From Phyllostachys edulis (taxonomy: Eukaryota; Streptophyta; Magnoliopsida; Poales; Poaceae): 64,000 nucleotides of DNA. The stretch is from NCBI GenBank assembly GCA_036346405.1, contig CM070561.1:9780441-9844440 (forward strand). The letters run 5' to 3'. The notes under the pieces were generated by a model, which was given only the letters and a program-made list of their open reading frames with translations, ran no database searches and was not told where the DNA came from. The position numbers were made by a program, and so were the translations under genes. Shown here piece after piece: positions 33,824-45,930 of the stretch (position 1 is its first letter; each line of letters opens with the position of its first letter).

Positions 33824-35428
33824 GAACACATTGGCAATCTCTCAAAAATGCAAATTGGAGGTTATTTTGAAAAACTACAACTCATTTTCGCGTAAAGGCA
33901 CATCTTGGTCCACAAGCAACAAAAAGCTATGAAAATGACCAAGATAGCTTTAGATTAGCATAGGCAAGTGAGATCGAGTAACAGAAAGCAAGAAAGCTTC
34001 AATTTCCAGAGAAGAGTCAAAATTCTCACTTATGGTCCATATGAAAGAACAATTGTTCAATGTGACCTTTAATCATTGTGAGGTTCCAAGAATTGCAATT
34101 CAAGTTCAGGAATGGCAATAAGATCATAAGAATGCAAATTAAATGATCCCCCTCACTATGATCATCATTTTTCAGAAAATTTCATTTTCTCCCTTTTTCT
34201 CCAAATAACTCTCCTTTTTAACATTTTTGTTACATCTTCTCCCCCTTTGACAATGGAGTCATCAAGGAATCATGCCTTCCTCTCATCCAGAGATGACAAA
34301 TGCAGAAATGAGAAAAAAAAACATAAGAAAGAACATGCATGAAATGCAATGGAGTGGCTTTATTTTTTTGTAAGTTTTCAACTTTTAGTACAAGAAGCTT
34401 TGGAGATTACCCAAAAGAGCAAGCTAGTATTTCTACTAAAACTCAATACATATCAAGCCAGAAAGCGCTAGCAAGATCATGTTAAGACATATATATCAAA
34501 GCTAAGCTAGAAAGCTCAAGATAAAGCGATGAATTGTAACAATTTAAGCAAAGCTTCAAAATTAGCAAGTTCATCAATAGGGATCCTAAAATGATAATGG
34601 CCATGTCAGAATGTCAATGTGAGATCAAGAAGCTAACAACGACCATCCTCAAGACAAAAAAAGTCCTAAATTGAATCATTTTGCTCAAAGAATCTTAATC
34701 ACCCAATTTTTACAACAATTTTTTATTTGCAATGAATATTGAAGTTGATTAAAAGTCTATCTTAGTGAAGAAGATCATGGACTAGGAGCCATCCACAAAC
34801 TCTTCCTAAGCTTCAACTAGGGCGACAAATCTTGAGGTTCATGTCAATTTTGACAAGTAGTCCCCATGAGATTGTTTGGATCATCAAACTATCTCCTAGT
34901 TCATGTCTTTGACATGCAGCCTCGTGAGAGTAGTTTGGCACAATTTAACCACATGAGAATCTTGAAATTTGATTTTTCATTTTGCACAAGAGCAGTTTTA
35001 GATTTACAAAGGAACAAGAAGCTCAAGAAATGTTCAATCCTAGATTCAAGAGCTAACAAAGCAATTTTGACAGGTCCAGTGTCACAAAAGGATCACTAGT
35101 TGTGCAACTAGTTAAGAGATCCACAAATTACAATTTTTAGTTCAAGTTGTCTTAAAGTTCTAGCTCATTTAGCAAAGACTTAGCTACATATGTGAAAGCA
35201 TGATAATTCTAGCAAGTCAAAGAGCTAGACATGACATTGAGCAAGAATTGAAATACTAAAGCTCAAGAGGGTAATAAGCAAAGCTTCATCAATTAAAAGA
35301 CAAGCAATAAAGTTTATATTACAATGCATCTTTTTGTGATTTTCGTATGAATGCAATATAATACAATGAGATGCAAGAAAAAGCATCGAAAACCAAAAGA
35401 GACACTTGTTGATACCACTAGGTGAAAG
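33824..35428 (-). other. Post-coding non-coding region of element D
   Basis: AT-rich, with no protein. It matches 20738-22550 of element C closely in order, with local differences. It includes TCTTCTCCCCCTTTGACAAT near 34235-34255, and blocks of this region are also traceable in element B after RNase H. Confidence 0.65.
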
Positions 35429-35617
35429 TTAGAGAATCCACTTGAAGAAAAGATCAACAGGAGTAAAAAAGATCAAGAAGAAAATACCACTTGAAGAAGG
35501 TATCAGAAAAGATCTACTCCCCCTCAAACCAACCCTCAAGTCCCCCCTCAAGGTGGCAAACCTAGCAGGATCTAAGGGTTTGGTGAGGACGTCTGCCAAT
35601 TGTGCCTTGGACTCCAC
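35429..35617 (-). pseudogene. Element D RNase H tail
   Basis: Minus-strand wording ESKAQLADVLTKPLDPARFA then TLRGDLRVG (about 35530-35614) is the last roughly 30 residues of a copia RNase H, the part after the catalytic centre. Nothing of the upstream RNase H, RT or integrase remains. The same stub survives in element C at the same place, so the large deletion of pol happened in a common ancestor. Confidence 0.8.
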
Positions 35618-36929
35618 AAACTATAGCACAAAGACTTCCTACTCCACATGATCTCCAGGGAAAAAGACTCGACTATCTAGGAAGCGAAACACCAACACAA
35701 AAGCTTATAAGCTACTCAAAACCTGCTAAGGACTAGTGACTGGGAGACAAGCTTGACCTAGGCTGTGAGAAGAGTTCATCCTAGCAAGTCATGGGATAAG
35801 AAGAGTGTCTAGAAAGGACACGTGCTAGAACAGAACCTTCTATCTACCCTGAACTCAACAAGCCCAACCCCTGATAAGAACCAGATGCTATGCAAAGTAG
35901 AATAGGGGTACCATACACAAATGTAAGGTATAGGGGCTCGAACCTGAGTCGCACCACTTAGCAGTGAGATATAGTCGAATGAGTAGAAGCTGGACCATAT
36001 TGCGTCTCTAAGAAGTGATAGCCAGTATTGAATGCGCATATGAGGAAAGAGAACCAACAGCTAGAGTCATGAACCACATGTTCTCCTTCTCAACTGAAAA
36101 GATTACACCAAAGAGACAGAAGAAGTCTATACCTTGGTACTGGGTTAGTGAGACATTATCTTGGAAAACAATACTGAGCCACACGACTAGCAAGAATAGC
36201 AGTAGATAATCCAAAGCTTATAAAAGCATATAATCAACAATTCAGGGCATGAGCATGAAGATAGACATATCAATTGCAACACATGCTATCCAAGATATGA
36301 TAAAGCTCAAAATATCCTTAATCCATAATAAGGCATAGGAGCAAGCAAGTGCATAGCATATCACACAACATACACCCAGTCAAGGGTAAAGCATGCTAGT
36401 GAAGCTATGGCAAAGCCCATATATCCACAATTAACAGTAAGGCACAATACCATGTAAGCATAAAATATGTTATAGAACAAATCATGGATAATGTATACTA
36501 ACATGGATATCAAGTAAGCATGTAGATACATAAAGCAAAAAATCAACAAGAGAAAGATAATAAATGTACAAAACAGCATAAGCTCATGATGATAAAACCA
36601 AGCTTATACTCACATGGAAATAATCAATAACAATCCAACCCATGGATACATAAGCAAGGTACTAGCAAAGGCATGATAAAAGATATTATAAGAACATGCC
36701 GATATGATACAAGTGGGCACAAAGAAAAGCAAAACACGCCAAGAATGAATAATCATGAAGGTAAAGGCATGAAGGTGTAAGATAGCTCACAAAACAGGTG
36801 AAGACGCCGATCATGAAAGCACATGCCTCTTGGAAGCCATCATGGGGATGGAGAACCATCAAGTGTCCTGGTCACGTGATGAAGCAAAAGACCAGAACCT
36901 TTTAAGTCCATGTTATCCAACCCGCGTCC
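35618..36929 (-). other. Non-coding interior of element D
   Basis: AT-rich sequence between the Gag end and the RNase H tail. It aligns with 22691-23880 of element C. No protein was recognised in any frame. Confidence 0.6.
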
Positions 36930-38979
36930 CCAGTACCTACACATAAGAAAAGCAAGATGTCCAAGTCTTGGATCCCGAAGGGTTAGAGAGAAAATACTTG
37001 GGAACCCAAACCTTAGACACACGGCCACTAGAAGCAATTGAACCATTATGTGAGTTAGCATGATGCAAATGATGGTTCATGCAAGAGGATCCAACAACAT
37101 CCTTAGAGGCACACCGTGAGTGGACAACTCAATGAGGAAAACGAGGTCCATCTCTAGAAAAGTGACGATGACTTTGCTTGAAAGCACCATGATGAGAACC
37201 AACAAAAGCACCAAAGGAACTCACACATCCTCGCCGTGGGTGTGTACCTCGATGAATAAAACGAGGTCCATCTCATGGGAAAAGGCGGATATCCTGCCTC
37301 GGGGCAGCTCGTAGGCCACAACCAAAACCATAGAAACCAAGCCCACATTGCTGTCCAACACCACTAGAAAAGTTGTCAAAGAAGCCATCAACAGAGCGAG
37401 TCCTCGTGCTAGGCTCTTTAGTGTGCAAGTCACGAGAAAGTCTATGCTCACTAGGAGACTTAGGAGCATGAGCTCGACGCATGTATTTTGCACGCTGAAA
37501 ACAGAAATCCACAAGATGCCCATCCTTCTCATAAAATGAACAATGGTGTAAAGGTCTACTAGGAGACAAAGCATCATTGTCGCTCAAAGAAGAAGTCCTT
37601 TGGGACAAGCTGGAAGAACCAACATCATAACTCGCCCTCGTGTCGGCACTAGGCTCACACATGCAATGAGATGAGAAATGTGTGTCCCTAAAAGCTTGAC
37701 GACACATTCGACACCAGTGTTTGACACGGCGGAAGCAAAACTCAATAATGTGTCGATGTTTATTACAAAAGGTGCAATGATACTTCTCTTTTGAAGATGT
37801 AGTACCATTTGAAGAGGAAACACCATTGTCTTTAGAAATCCCTTGGACAACATAAGAAGAGTAACAAAGAGTTGCACTTGCCAAGGAAGAGCTACTCAAG
37901 GCAATGGCACAAATGCCAATATCAAATGATTCACATTTAGCACGAGAAGACTCCAAACTCCGAATGCAAAGAAGCAAGAGAAATCTTGAAAACATCAATC
38001 TCGGAGTGGAAGCAAATACAAGAGTCACATGACTTGGCGCTCATATCATTGCGCAATTTCTTTAAAGACTCAACCTCGCTTTTTAAAGTAATGCAAGATA
38101 TGCAAGAAATTAATGATGCTTTCGTATTAAGCATGCAATTCAAAGCATCAATTTTATTTTCTAAACTAGAACAATTCTTGCAAGAGACTAAACCATCCTT
38201 AAGCAATTTTTCGTACTCTAAGCACATGCTACAAGGGCTAGTTTGAATTTCAACAATTTCAGCCCTAACATTCTCTAATTGCTCAAGGTGAATGGAATTA
38301 GTCAATTTTAACTTCCCAAATTCAGTAAGCATGCCTACACAAGAATCACAATCATTTCTAGCCATAGATCTAAAATGCCTATTTCTTACTTAGCATTATC
38401 AAGCTCATGATGTAAGGCAACGCAAGAATCACATGGCATAGAAGCATTTGATTTCAATAATTTATTTTCAGATTTTAGGCATGCAAGAGAGTTTTTCAAG
38501 TTATCCATGTCCACAAGCAAGGAATCAAAAGCATACATAGAGGTTTTCAATTTGGCGAGCTCATGAGACAAATCACCCTTTTCTATTTCTAGCAATTTCA
38601 TTTCCTTCCTAAGTGCATGCAATTTAAGATCATATGACAACAAGTCATCAATGAGTTTTTCTTTGCTCACCTTGCTTAGCTTCAGTAGGGGATCATCCCC
38701 GCATGATTCATCATGATCATCCTCAAAAAGCTCTCCAGCATGATTATCATCGATCGCTACTCCACAAATGCCAACGGGCTCCTTCTCCTTGGGCTCCATA
38801 GAGAACTCATGTTTGAAACTAGAGCATATATGGATAAAGTGGCTACGAGCGCCACACATACCACAAATTTGATCTCTAGCAAACTATCTCCGAAAAGATT
38901 CATACCTCACATGGTCATCGGCCAAAGAGTCACAAGAAGATGAACTAAAAGACTCACAAGATCTTCTACTAGTCGCCAT
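36930..38979 (-). pseudogene. Element D Gag, nearly full length with a few breaks
   Basis: The start is at ATG 38979 (MATSRRSCESFSSSSCDSLA). A TAG follows soon after, then CGMCGARSHFIHICSSF. The middle (37937-38800) is a long coiled coil with CxxC pairs at intervals: CDSCVALHHEL, CDSCVGMLTEF, CSMCLEYEKLL, CKNCSSLENKI, CISCITLKSEV, CDSCICFHSEI. Two zinc knuckles follow: CTFCNKHRHIIEFC (intact CX2CX4HX4C, about 37730-37771) and CSFYEKDGHLVDFC (second Cys changed to Tyr, about 37510-37551). The tail is basic and Gly/Arg-rich. Gag would coat and package RNA. Frames shift near 38385 and 37940. It is the best preserved Gag in the window and matches the Gag remains of B and C. Confidence 0.8.
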
Positions 38980-39016
38980 GCTCAAAGATCGGTGAAGATC
39001 ACAAAAGAGCAAACCT

Positions 39017-39029
39017 TGCTCTAATACCA
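39017..39029 (-). other. Primer-binding site of element D
   Basis: The plus strand reads TTGCTCTAATACCA, three bases before the LTR start. On the element strand this is TGGTATTAGAGC, one base off the usual initiator-methionine tRNA complement TGGTATCAGAGC. Confidence 0.8.
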
Positions 39030-39031
39030 CT

Positions 39032-41637
39032 TGTTGGACCGAAACAGTGACTAGAGGGAGGTGAATAGGAGCACGATCTCTTTTTCACCTTGATTAAATT
39101 CGATACGATTTTCACTCCAATAGCTATAAAAGCTATGAAGACCAATATACCAGCACAGTGGAAGACTTGTATTGAATCCAATCAAAACCCTAAACAAATA
39201 GACCAAAATCACAAAAACTCAAAACCTAAAGAGTTGGACGGTCAGACCTCCATGTAGTTGGCGGTCTGACCTTTGGAAATCGGTCTGACCTCTAGGTACA
39301 TGGCGGTCTGACCTCTAGGCCAATGAACAGTAAAATCAGCCTGAACTCAAAATCACAAATTGGTCTAATTTTTGATCTACAACTCCAAACTTCACAATAC
39401 TTGAAACATACCTTCTTTAGGATGTCAGGAACCTATTCCATTCAACGATCGTGAAGATCGTTGCCAAAGTTCTGACCTTTTTCCGTTTGAGTGAAGGTTG
39501 CTTCAAAACTGAGCCAAATACGAAAACGGTGATTGAGAGGATTTTGTGAGAGGAATCAATCCAAGATGGCAAAGGATGGTCTCCCATATGTCCTAGCACT
39601 CTCAATCACAAAAAGAATCAAACCAAAAGCTCTCTAGAGCAAAACCCCTAAAATCACCCTTTCTTTCACCAAAACCGGGGCAAAATCAAACTTAGATCCA
39701 AAAGCTTGCTTGTAGGTGGATGATGATCAAGATGACCTTAGATCATACCCCACACATCCCAGCAAGCAAGATCACAGTAAGATCCCAAATAAAAACTTAA
39801 GAAACACAAAAAATCCCAAAGGCATCAAAGAGAGAGCAAGAATAAGAACTTAACTTGGGGCAAATCTTGCAAGGATTGATTAGATAGATTGTATGTTTAC
39901 AGCCACTCCACCATGGAGGACAAAAGATCAACACTTGAGCACTCAATAATCCATCTCTCATGAACCCTAGCCTCTCCACTTTCCTCTCCTAGCCCTAAAT
40001 CCCAAATTAGGGTTTCTAGAATCAAAGGGTTAAGGGTTACAACCAGCACCCTTCTCTTTTATAGTGGAGGCTAACCCTAGAGAGACATCCCAAATGGGCA
40101 CCCGTTAAGCCCATATACAAATGGGTTTTACTCACGCACCCTTCTCAAAGCGCCGTCTTCATTTTCTCTTGACCTAGATCGTCTCTCCTTGCGTCATCTT
40201 GCGCCGCGATTTTTCCAAGGCCAAGAAGGTGGTTTCACACACCACCACTTACCACTTTTCCGGTATAGGGCAATTTTCCAACATGCCCCTCTACCGACCT
40301 TTGGCGATTCCTTTGCCTCGAAGAATCTCCCATACTCCGTCATCATCCATGTGGCCCCAATGACTTCCCGCCAAGCCTCTCACGCGTCCAGATCCCATCG
40401 AACCGTCCTCGCTTGCAACTGGGACCATGTTACTTGGCGCACTATATGACTCACCACAACAACACCCGACTTCCTTGATCGTTCAGGACCTCAGCTCCTC
40501 CCTGAGCTTAGTCCGGACCTCAACTCCTCCTTGAGTCTAGTCCCGGTCAACCTTGCCGCTGCCCGTCATGTTCATCATCGGTAGCTTCTGCTCCGGTTCC
40601 TTGTCTTCTCGACTTGTAAGCACTCCGCTAGCCTCAGTCATCTTCCAGCACTACCTCGATCATTTTGGACCTTGGTTCTCCTAACCTAGTCCCGATCAAG
40701 TCCGCCTCACCATGACCTAGCTCCGGTGTCCTACAACTATCACAAACAAGCAAACCATTACGTAGCACCGCACGATACGCACAATCATCAATTGACATAA
40801 TTGATGAGGCATGAGCACATACCTTCACAAAGGCCTTTGCTCAAACTTCACCTTCTATGGTTCTAGTCCATCTTGCATCTTGCTTGAGTCCAACCATCTC
40901 ACCCGATATCCATGACCATTCTAGACCTCGATTCTCCTAACCTAGTCCCGATCCTCCTTATCGTTGACCATAGTTGACTCCAAGTCACCTGTATAACAAT
41001 AGACCAAGTAACCATTTCCAGACATAAGTTCTTCACAGCTTGACCCATGTTAGCCAAAACATGCATCGTGCAACATCTATACAGTTAAACCCACGAACTT
41101 GACCTAACCAACAAACATTGGCATCAAGCTGGCCAACGAACAAGTCAAAATCAGTCAGACCGCCACCCATGGCCGGTCTGACCGCCCCCCTGGCCGGTCT
41201 GACCGTCACCTGGCCACCGATCTAACCACCCTCAAGGGACTTAGCCAAATATCCACCCTGGAAATCCGAAATTCTCTAGGAATTTCAAACGAATAGATCT
41301 TTTAACTCGAAGCTCCAAAAATTATGAGACCAAGTGTAGAAGAATCCCCTCTCTTGTCTACACCCTCTATTTTTGGCCCAGCTCCAAACTCAAAAGTCAT
41401 TTTTGGCTAGTCAGACCGCTAGCCTTTTGGCCAAATCTAGGGCCGGTCTGACCGCCAGAGGTGGCCGGTCAGACCACCACACAGGCCGGTCTGACCACCG
41501 CATCTTGGCCGGTTTGACCGCCTACAGCATGACAGCAACAGGACTTTACCGAAAACGAGGGTTTCTCCAAACACCACGACGCTATTGCCAATTGTTCAAC
41601 ACACTAAGATTAGTATCATATCCTCATGATCTCCACA
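39032..41637 (-). repeat. 5' LTR of element D (right copy)
   Basis: Starts TGTTGGACCGAAACAG and ends ATCTCCACA, followed by ATAAC. It is 2.6 kb without the MITE. GGTCTGACC-type clusters are at about 39240-39320 and 41155-41525. It carries the block shared with B and C at 41024-41080. Confidence 0.93.
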
Positions 41638-41642
41638 ATAAC

Positions 41643-42378
41643 ACTATCCTCGACATATCCTAGGTCAAAGCCAGAAGCAAATTAGCCAGAAGCAATATAT
41701 TAATCTTGTTTATTTTGGGAGGTAATTAAAGTAAATTGCATGATTATTATCCTTATCCAGTTGATATGAAAAATGGCATTTACGTCATTGTCGATACCCA
41801 TGCTGTTGGCAACAACAATCATTGCAGCCCACGAAGGGCAATTGCTTTGTGCCTTCAACAATATGTTAACCGCCATCATGGAGGAATGTACACAGCAAAT
41901 CGAGGGCCACTTGACGTAGTCGCACATTTTCCATGTTGGCTACGCACCGAAGCATGCCATACTCATTAGACATGACACATGCATAATTGGTAAACGTGTT
42001 TTGAAACTGCATCACCACCAGAAGCTATACCACTTTCTTGAAGCCAATATAACTCCCGAAATAAAATATAGTGACCGATTGGATTTTTGTTGATCCCGAA
42101 TGATCTAATTTTGGCATGTTCATTCCGACATTACAAATCAAAATCTAGCGTACAAATTTATCACCCTTAATTAAATATGGTGTTCCTGTTGAACAATCAA
42201 TATTACTGTCAAATATTTATTCCTTTTGGGTGATTAAAATATAATTATGATCTAGTAGAAAATATAATATTCCATGCGGTTTAACCTTAAGTCAAATATT
42301 TTATGTTCCATCATCATATTTATGTTCCATCATCATATTTATGTTCCTGAAGATCATGTAGTATTATGCTGTTAGAAT
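41643..42378. other. Unassigned stretch between element D and a gypsy-type LTR
   Basis: Probably more of element E's interior, since D inserted into that element, but I cannot match it to Gag or pol. There is a direct repeat of about 21 bases (TTATGTTCCATCATCATATT, twice, near 42300-42345). The plus-strand frame 41736-41969 shows no known motif. Confidence 0.35.
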
Positions 42379-45300
42379 GTAACATCCCAAAATTTGGACT
42401 ACTTTTGAAGCTTTTAAAAATAAAAATAACCATTTTAATTTTCTTGGTTAATTTAAAGCTTAATTTGAATTTTTAGAAATTAAAATCATTTAATGTGAAT
42501 AATCTAAACTTCAATTAAATTCAAACCTTTTTATTTGGGTTCCTTGAGTTCTGGACTATTTTCTAGAGTTTTCTTGGAAATGTTGGAGTTTAATTGCTAT
42601 TTCTTTGAGCTCGATTTGATTTAATCTCTTTTTACAAAATTTAGAAATCCTTTTCATTTGTAAAAGTTTATTCGGGCTGAATTCTTCTCGACCCATTCCT
42701 CTTTCCCACACCCACTCACCTTTTTCGCTCGGCCCAGCCTACTTCGCCCGAGCTCAACTTAGCTCTCATCCTCGTCGCTCCGCCGTCGCTAACATGTGGG
42801 ACCCACCTGTCAGCATTGTTCATGTTCCCCTCATCCCTGTCTCCATCTCCGGTTCGTTCTCGCAACCACGACCGAGTGTAACTTGTCATCGCTGCCTTTA
42901 AAAGCTTGCCGCTCCCTTGTTTTCTACACCCCACACCGCCACGCACCAAGACACCCTAGTTGTCGCCTCGGAAGCCGCCTTGAAGTCGTCAGCAGCGGAG
43001 TTTCATGTCCCTAGCTCGTCGTCGGTTTCGTCTTCATTTTCTGCCACCACTAGTGGACCTCATGCCTTGTCACCACCACCATCGGTATCGCATCATGTAG
43101 ATGTACTCTACCCTTTGTCTATTTCGTCGGAGCATCGCCGGAGCCCCATTGCCCCTGAAGACTAAAGTTCTTTGCCGCTCAACTCTCGCCGTCCATTGCC
43201 TCCATCGTCCTCTCGTCCTAGCGTAATACCTGGTGAGTTCACTGTCACATCCTCTTCTGTTTGAGCCACTCCAAGCCCCTTGAGTCGCCGTCGTTTGCTA
43301 GATCCACCGTCGCTGGAGTTGCAGCACCCCTCGCCGTCGACCATTGGTCGCTATGTGCCGCCACTATCGTTGTTGCCCGTGTCAACAGCCAGGTCCGCAA
43401 CCACCTTAGCCCAAGTGCCTATGTGTCCGCCACGTGTTGGTTGTGTGTCATCCTGAGTCAACCATAGACATAATTCTTCGTGGTCTTGTCTCTGCCTAGT
43501 AGGTCCTACCTGTCAGTTCCTGTTCCATGGACCAGGTGCACTGTGTGTCGCGAACCTTTCCCCTGGACTTGGTCTATAGACCATTGACCCCACCTGTCAG
43601 TGACCCAAACCTTTTCCTTTAGAATTTTAATTATGGCCAAAATCTTTTTTCTCTTGCTCACATCATGCTGGCGCAGTAATCCAGAATTTCCTTTAGAAAG
43701 AAAATTCCAAAATCCCGAAAATAGTGTTTTATCTCTCTTTTTCTTAGATTTAAATCTTTCGAGAGCACGTTGTCCTTCATCCAAACTCAATTAAGCATGT
43801 TCAAGTTCCTAAATTCATCTAAAATCGAGCTCTTTCTTCCAGAGTTCATTTTTTTTAGTTTTGGATTTTATTTGAATTTTTTTGGATTTTTTTTTGTGTT
43901 TCGTTCGTTGTCCTTCTCTTGTTTAGATGATGTTTTTCAAAGAGCAGGAGAAAGATTTGAAGACCAAAGTGTGGTAACTGAGCAAGGCATAGGCAAGTCG
44001 TAATCCTTTGATCATATTGAACCTATGTTTTCTAAAGTATATTGTTTTATATTAAGCTGCATGCTACTTTTATATCAACTAATTTTTGGGAGTAGTCAAT
44101 CACCTATTTGTCATTATGTCACCTTGATTGTTTGAATATCATGAATCCTTTGTCACCATAGGATGATCATTATTAGTTGGACATATGTGTATCACCAACA
44201 TGGGTCATCGTAGAAAAGCTTAGTCATGCTTAGTTATACGATGGGCTCATGTTGCATGATCAATAATGTTAATTTGACTTAATGAGATATGGAATTGTGG
44301 TGAGATGCCACTGTTGTGAAACTAGTGGTGGGATGTTACTGTTCTACAAATTGTGGTGCGATGCCGCTGTTATAAAATTGTGTGTCTTGGCAGGGATTGT
44401 CATTGGTGTGGTTAAACAAAATGGTTTTACGCTTAGGCGAGTGATCATGTAGTAAAGAGGGTGTCGTTCACACCTTGGGGTGAGGTAGTCTCGCCTGAGT
44501 ACTTGTTAAGGACTTAATCTTGTGCACCATTGAACTGTGTCTATCGTACAACCACGTGTCTAGTATGGGATGGACCTGGCTAATTAATTAGAAATGTCTC
44601 AACTTCAGTCCTGTTGTGGTGGTGTGAGTTTCGGGATGGATATATACTCACATGGCGCAAGAGGGGGCCATATCTGATTACAATGACATTCAGTGTTGAA
44701 ACCTTAGCATGTAGAAGTGGGTTGAGAAGAAGCTTTGTAAATGTCTTGTGATAATCACTTAGTCACGCACCTATAAAGTGTGTGAACAGACATTATAAGT
44801 TGATTGATCTCTTGTGGGTCAAGTTGTACAACCTCTGTAGAGTGTGAAATTGTTTAAAGAGTCATGTCCCTGGTTATGGACAATGCTTAGGGATTTCACA
44901 TGAGGTATAGAGTTTTTACAAAAATGGTTGGACGGTGAATGGGATGCTCACTTGGTGAATGGGATGTTCACTTGGCGGATGAGATGTTCACTTGGTGGTT
45001 TGGTTAGGAAGTGAATGGGAGGTCCACTGGTTGTTTCAAAGCAATGGTTTACTCTTTATTTATTTATATGTTTTCAATTATGCTTTACAATCTATCTGTT
45101 GTATTTCTACAAAAGAACCATATGGCTATTCCTTTGTTCAAGGCTTGCATGAATATTAATTTCATACTATTCCATATGACTTGATGAGTACTTTATGTAC
45201 TCACAACTTTAAACATTATTGCTCAGTTGAAGAAAGTTAAGCTACTCAAAAGTTCTTCGAGAAGGAGTATTTTGAAGACTTTGCGAACTAGGATGCAATC

Positions 45301-45573
45301 CCTACTCGATTGCCTGTGGGCATGTTGAATGACCACCATAAGTTATATTTCCACTACAAGAGTTTTATTTGTTTCTTAAGCACTGTGTGGCAAGTTAAGT
45401 AAACATTGACCATTAGGTCCAGTTATTACTATTTATTATTTTGCAACCTTTTTAGTTAATTCGTTGAATGGATGGTATTTTATCGATGTTGTCATTGTGT
45501 GAGCTAGCTGCTGATCATGGGACTAGTTCGGAATACACAAAGGGTTTCAGATGTGTTAATCTGGGTCCCGACA
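42379..45573 (+). repeat. Ty3/gypsy-type (Del/Tekay-like) LTR
   Basis: Begins TGTAACATCCCAAAATTTGG, a wording typical of chromovirus Del/Tekay LTRs in grasses, and ends GGTCCCGACA. GATATCAGAGTCATA, a worn primer-binding site, follows. Like the solo LTR further right, it has the TCATGTCCCTGGTTATGGAC motif (about 44862-44881) and a GAGTACTTTATGTACTC block (about 45184-45200). No target duplication joins its two sides, and no second LTR or pol is seen, so this is probably a 5' LTR whose internal part is mostly lost. Confidence 0.7.
44936..44995. repeat. Three 20-bp tandem repeats in the gypsy-type LTR
   Basis: Units begin TGAATGGGATGCTCACTTGG, TGAATGGGATGTTCACTTGG and CGGATGAGATGTTCACTTGG, head to tail without spacing. 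A partial fourth unit may follow. Confidence 0.9.
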
Positions 45574-45930
45574 GAGATGATATCAGAGTCATATCGACTG
45601 TAGGATGCAATCTTAGTTAGCATGGTCGTCTCAGTAAAAAACATAAGGTTTAGTTTATACTAAGATATACGCAGTAGTCAAGCTAAACTTAAGGTTTTGT
45701 TTATACTCCTGTACGCCAGAAGCGGGGAGCCTACGTGATACTTTCTAATTATAGAGGAGTTACTACAGTGTTTACTTGCAGTAAATATGTCGCTAAAAGT
45801 TGAATGCGCCGCATTGAATAGTATATCCACCTATGTGAAATTGACTTCTTGGTTCTTCATCTAAAATCTGTGGGGACGCATGCGGGTCTAAGATCTGATG
45901 ACTCTAGTCAAAACAATTATTAATCACTTC
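45574..45930 (+). other. Worn leader after the gypsy-type LTR
   Basis: Starts with the primer-binding-site-like GATGATATCAGAGTC. About 350 bases of non-coding sequence follow, including two TTTAGTTTATACTAAG / GTTTTGTTTATACTCC-like copies. No Gag start is recognisable, and copia wording takes over near 45930. Confidence 0.4.

Larger units (their letters stand above)
30858..41637 (-). mobile_element. Sirevirus-like non-autonomous derivative D
   Basis: A 10.8-kb element with two LTRs (30858-33809 and 39032-41637), a perfect 5-bp target duplication ATAAC (30853-30857 and 41638-41642), a primer-binding site (about 39018-39029 in reverse), a polypurine tract (33810-33823 in reverse), a nearly complete but broken Gag, and a short RNase H tail. 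Protease, integrase and RT are absent; non-coding sequence fills their place, as in element C. It must have moved using enzymes from a complete relative. Its LTR ends and tract match those of B. A hAT-type MITE sits in its left LTR. Confidence 0.92.

Noticed and set aside
41736..41969. 77-codon plus-strand frame as a small host gene
   Set aside because: No motif, no splice or promoter context, and it lies in a short gap between two transposons.
42379..45573. Solo LTR, like 49361-53993
   Set aside because: The bases before and after do not form a target duplication, and a worn primer-binding site follows the right end, so it looks like a 5' LTR with a truncated interior.
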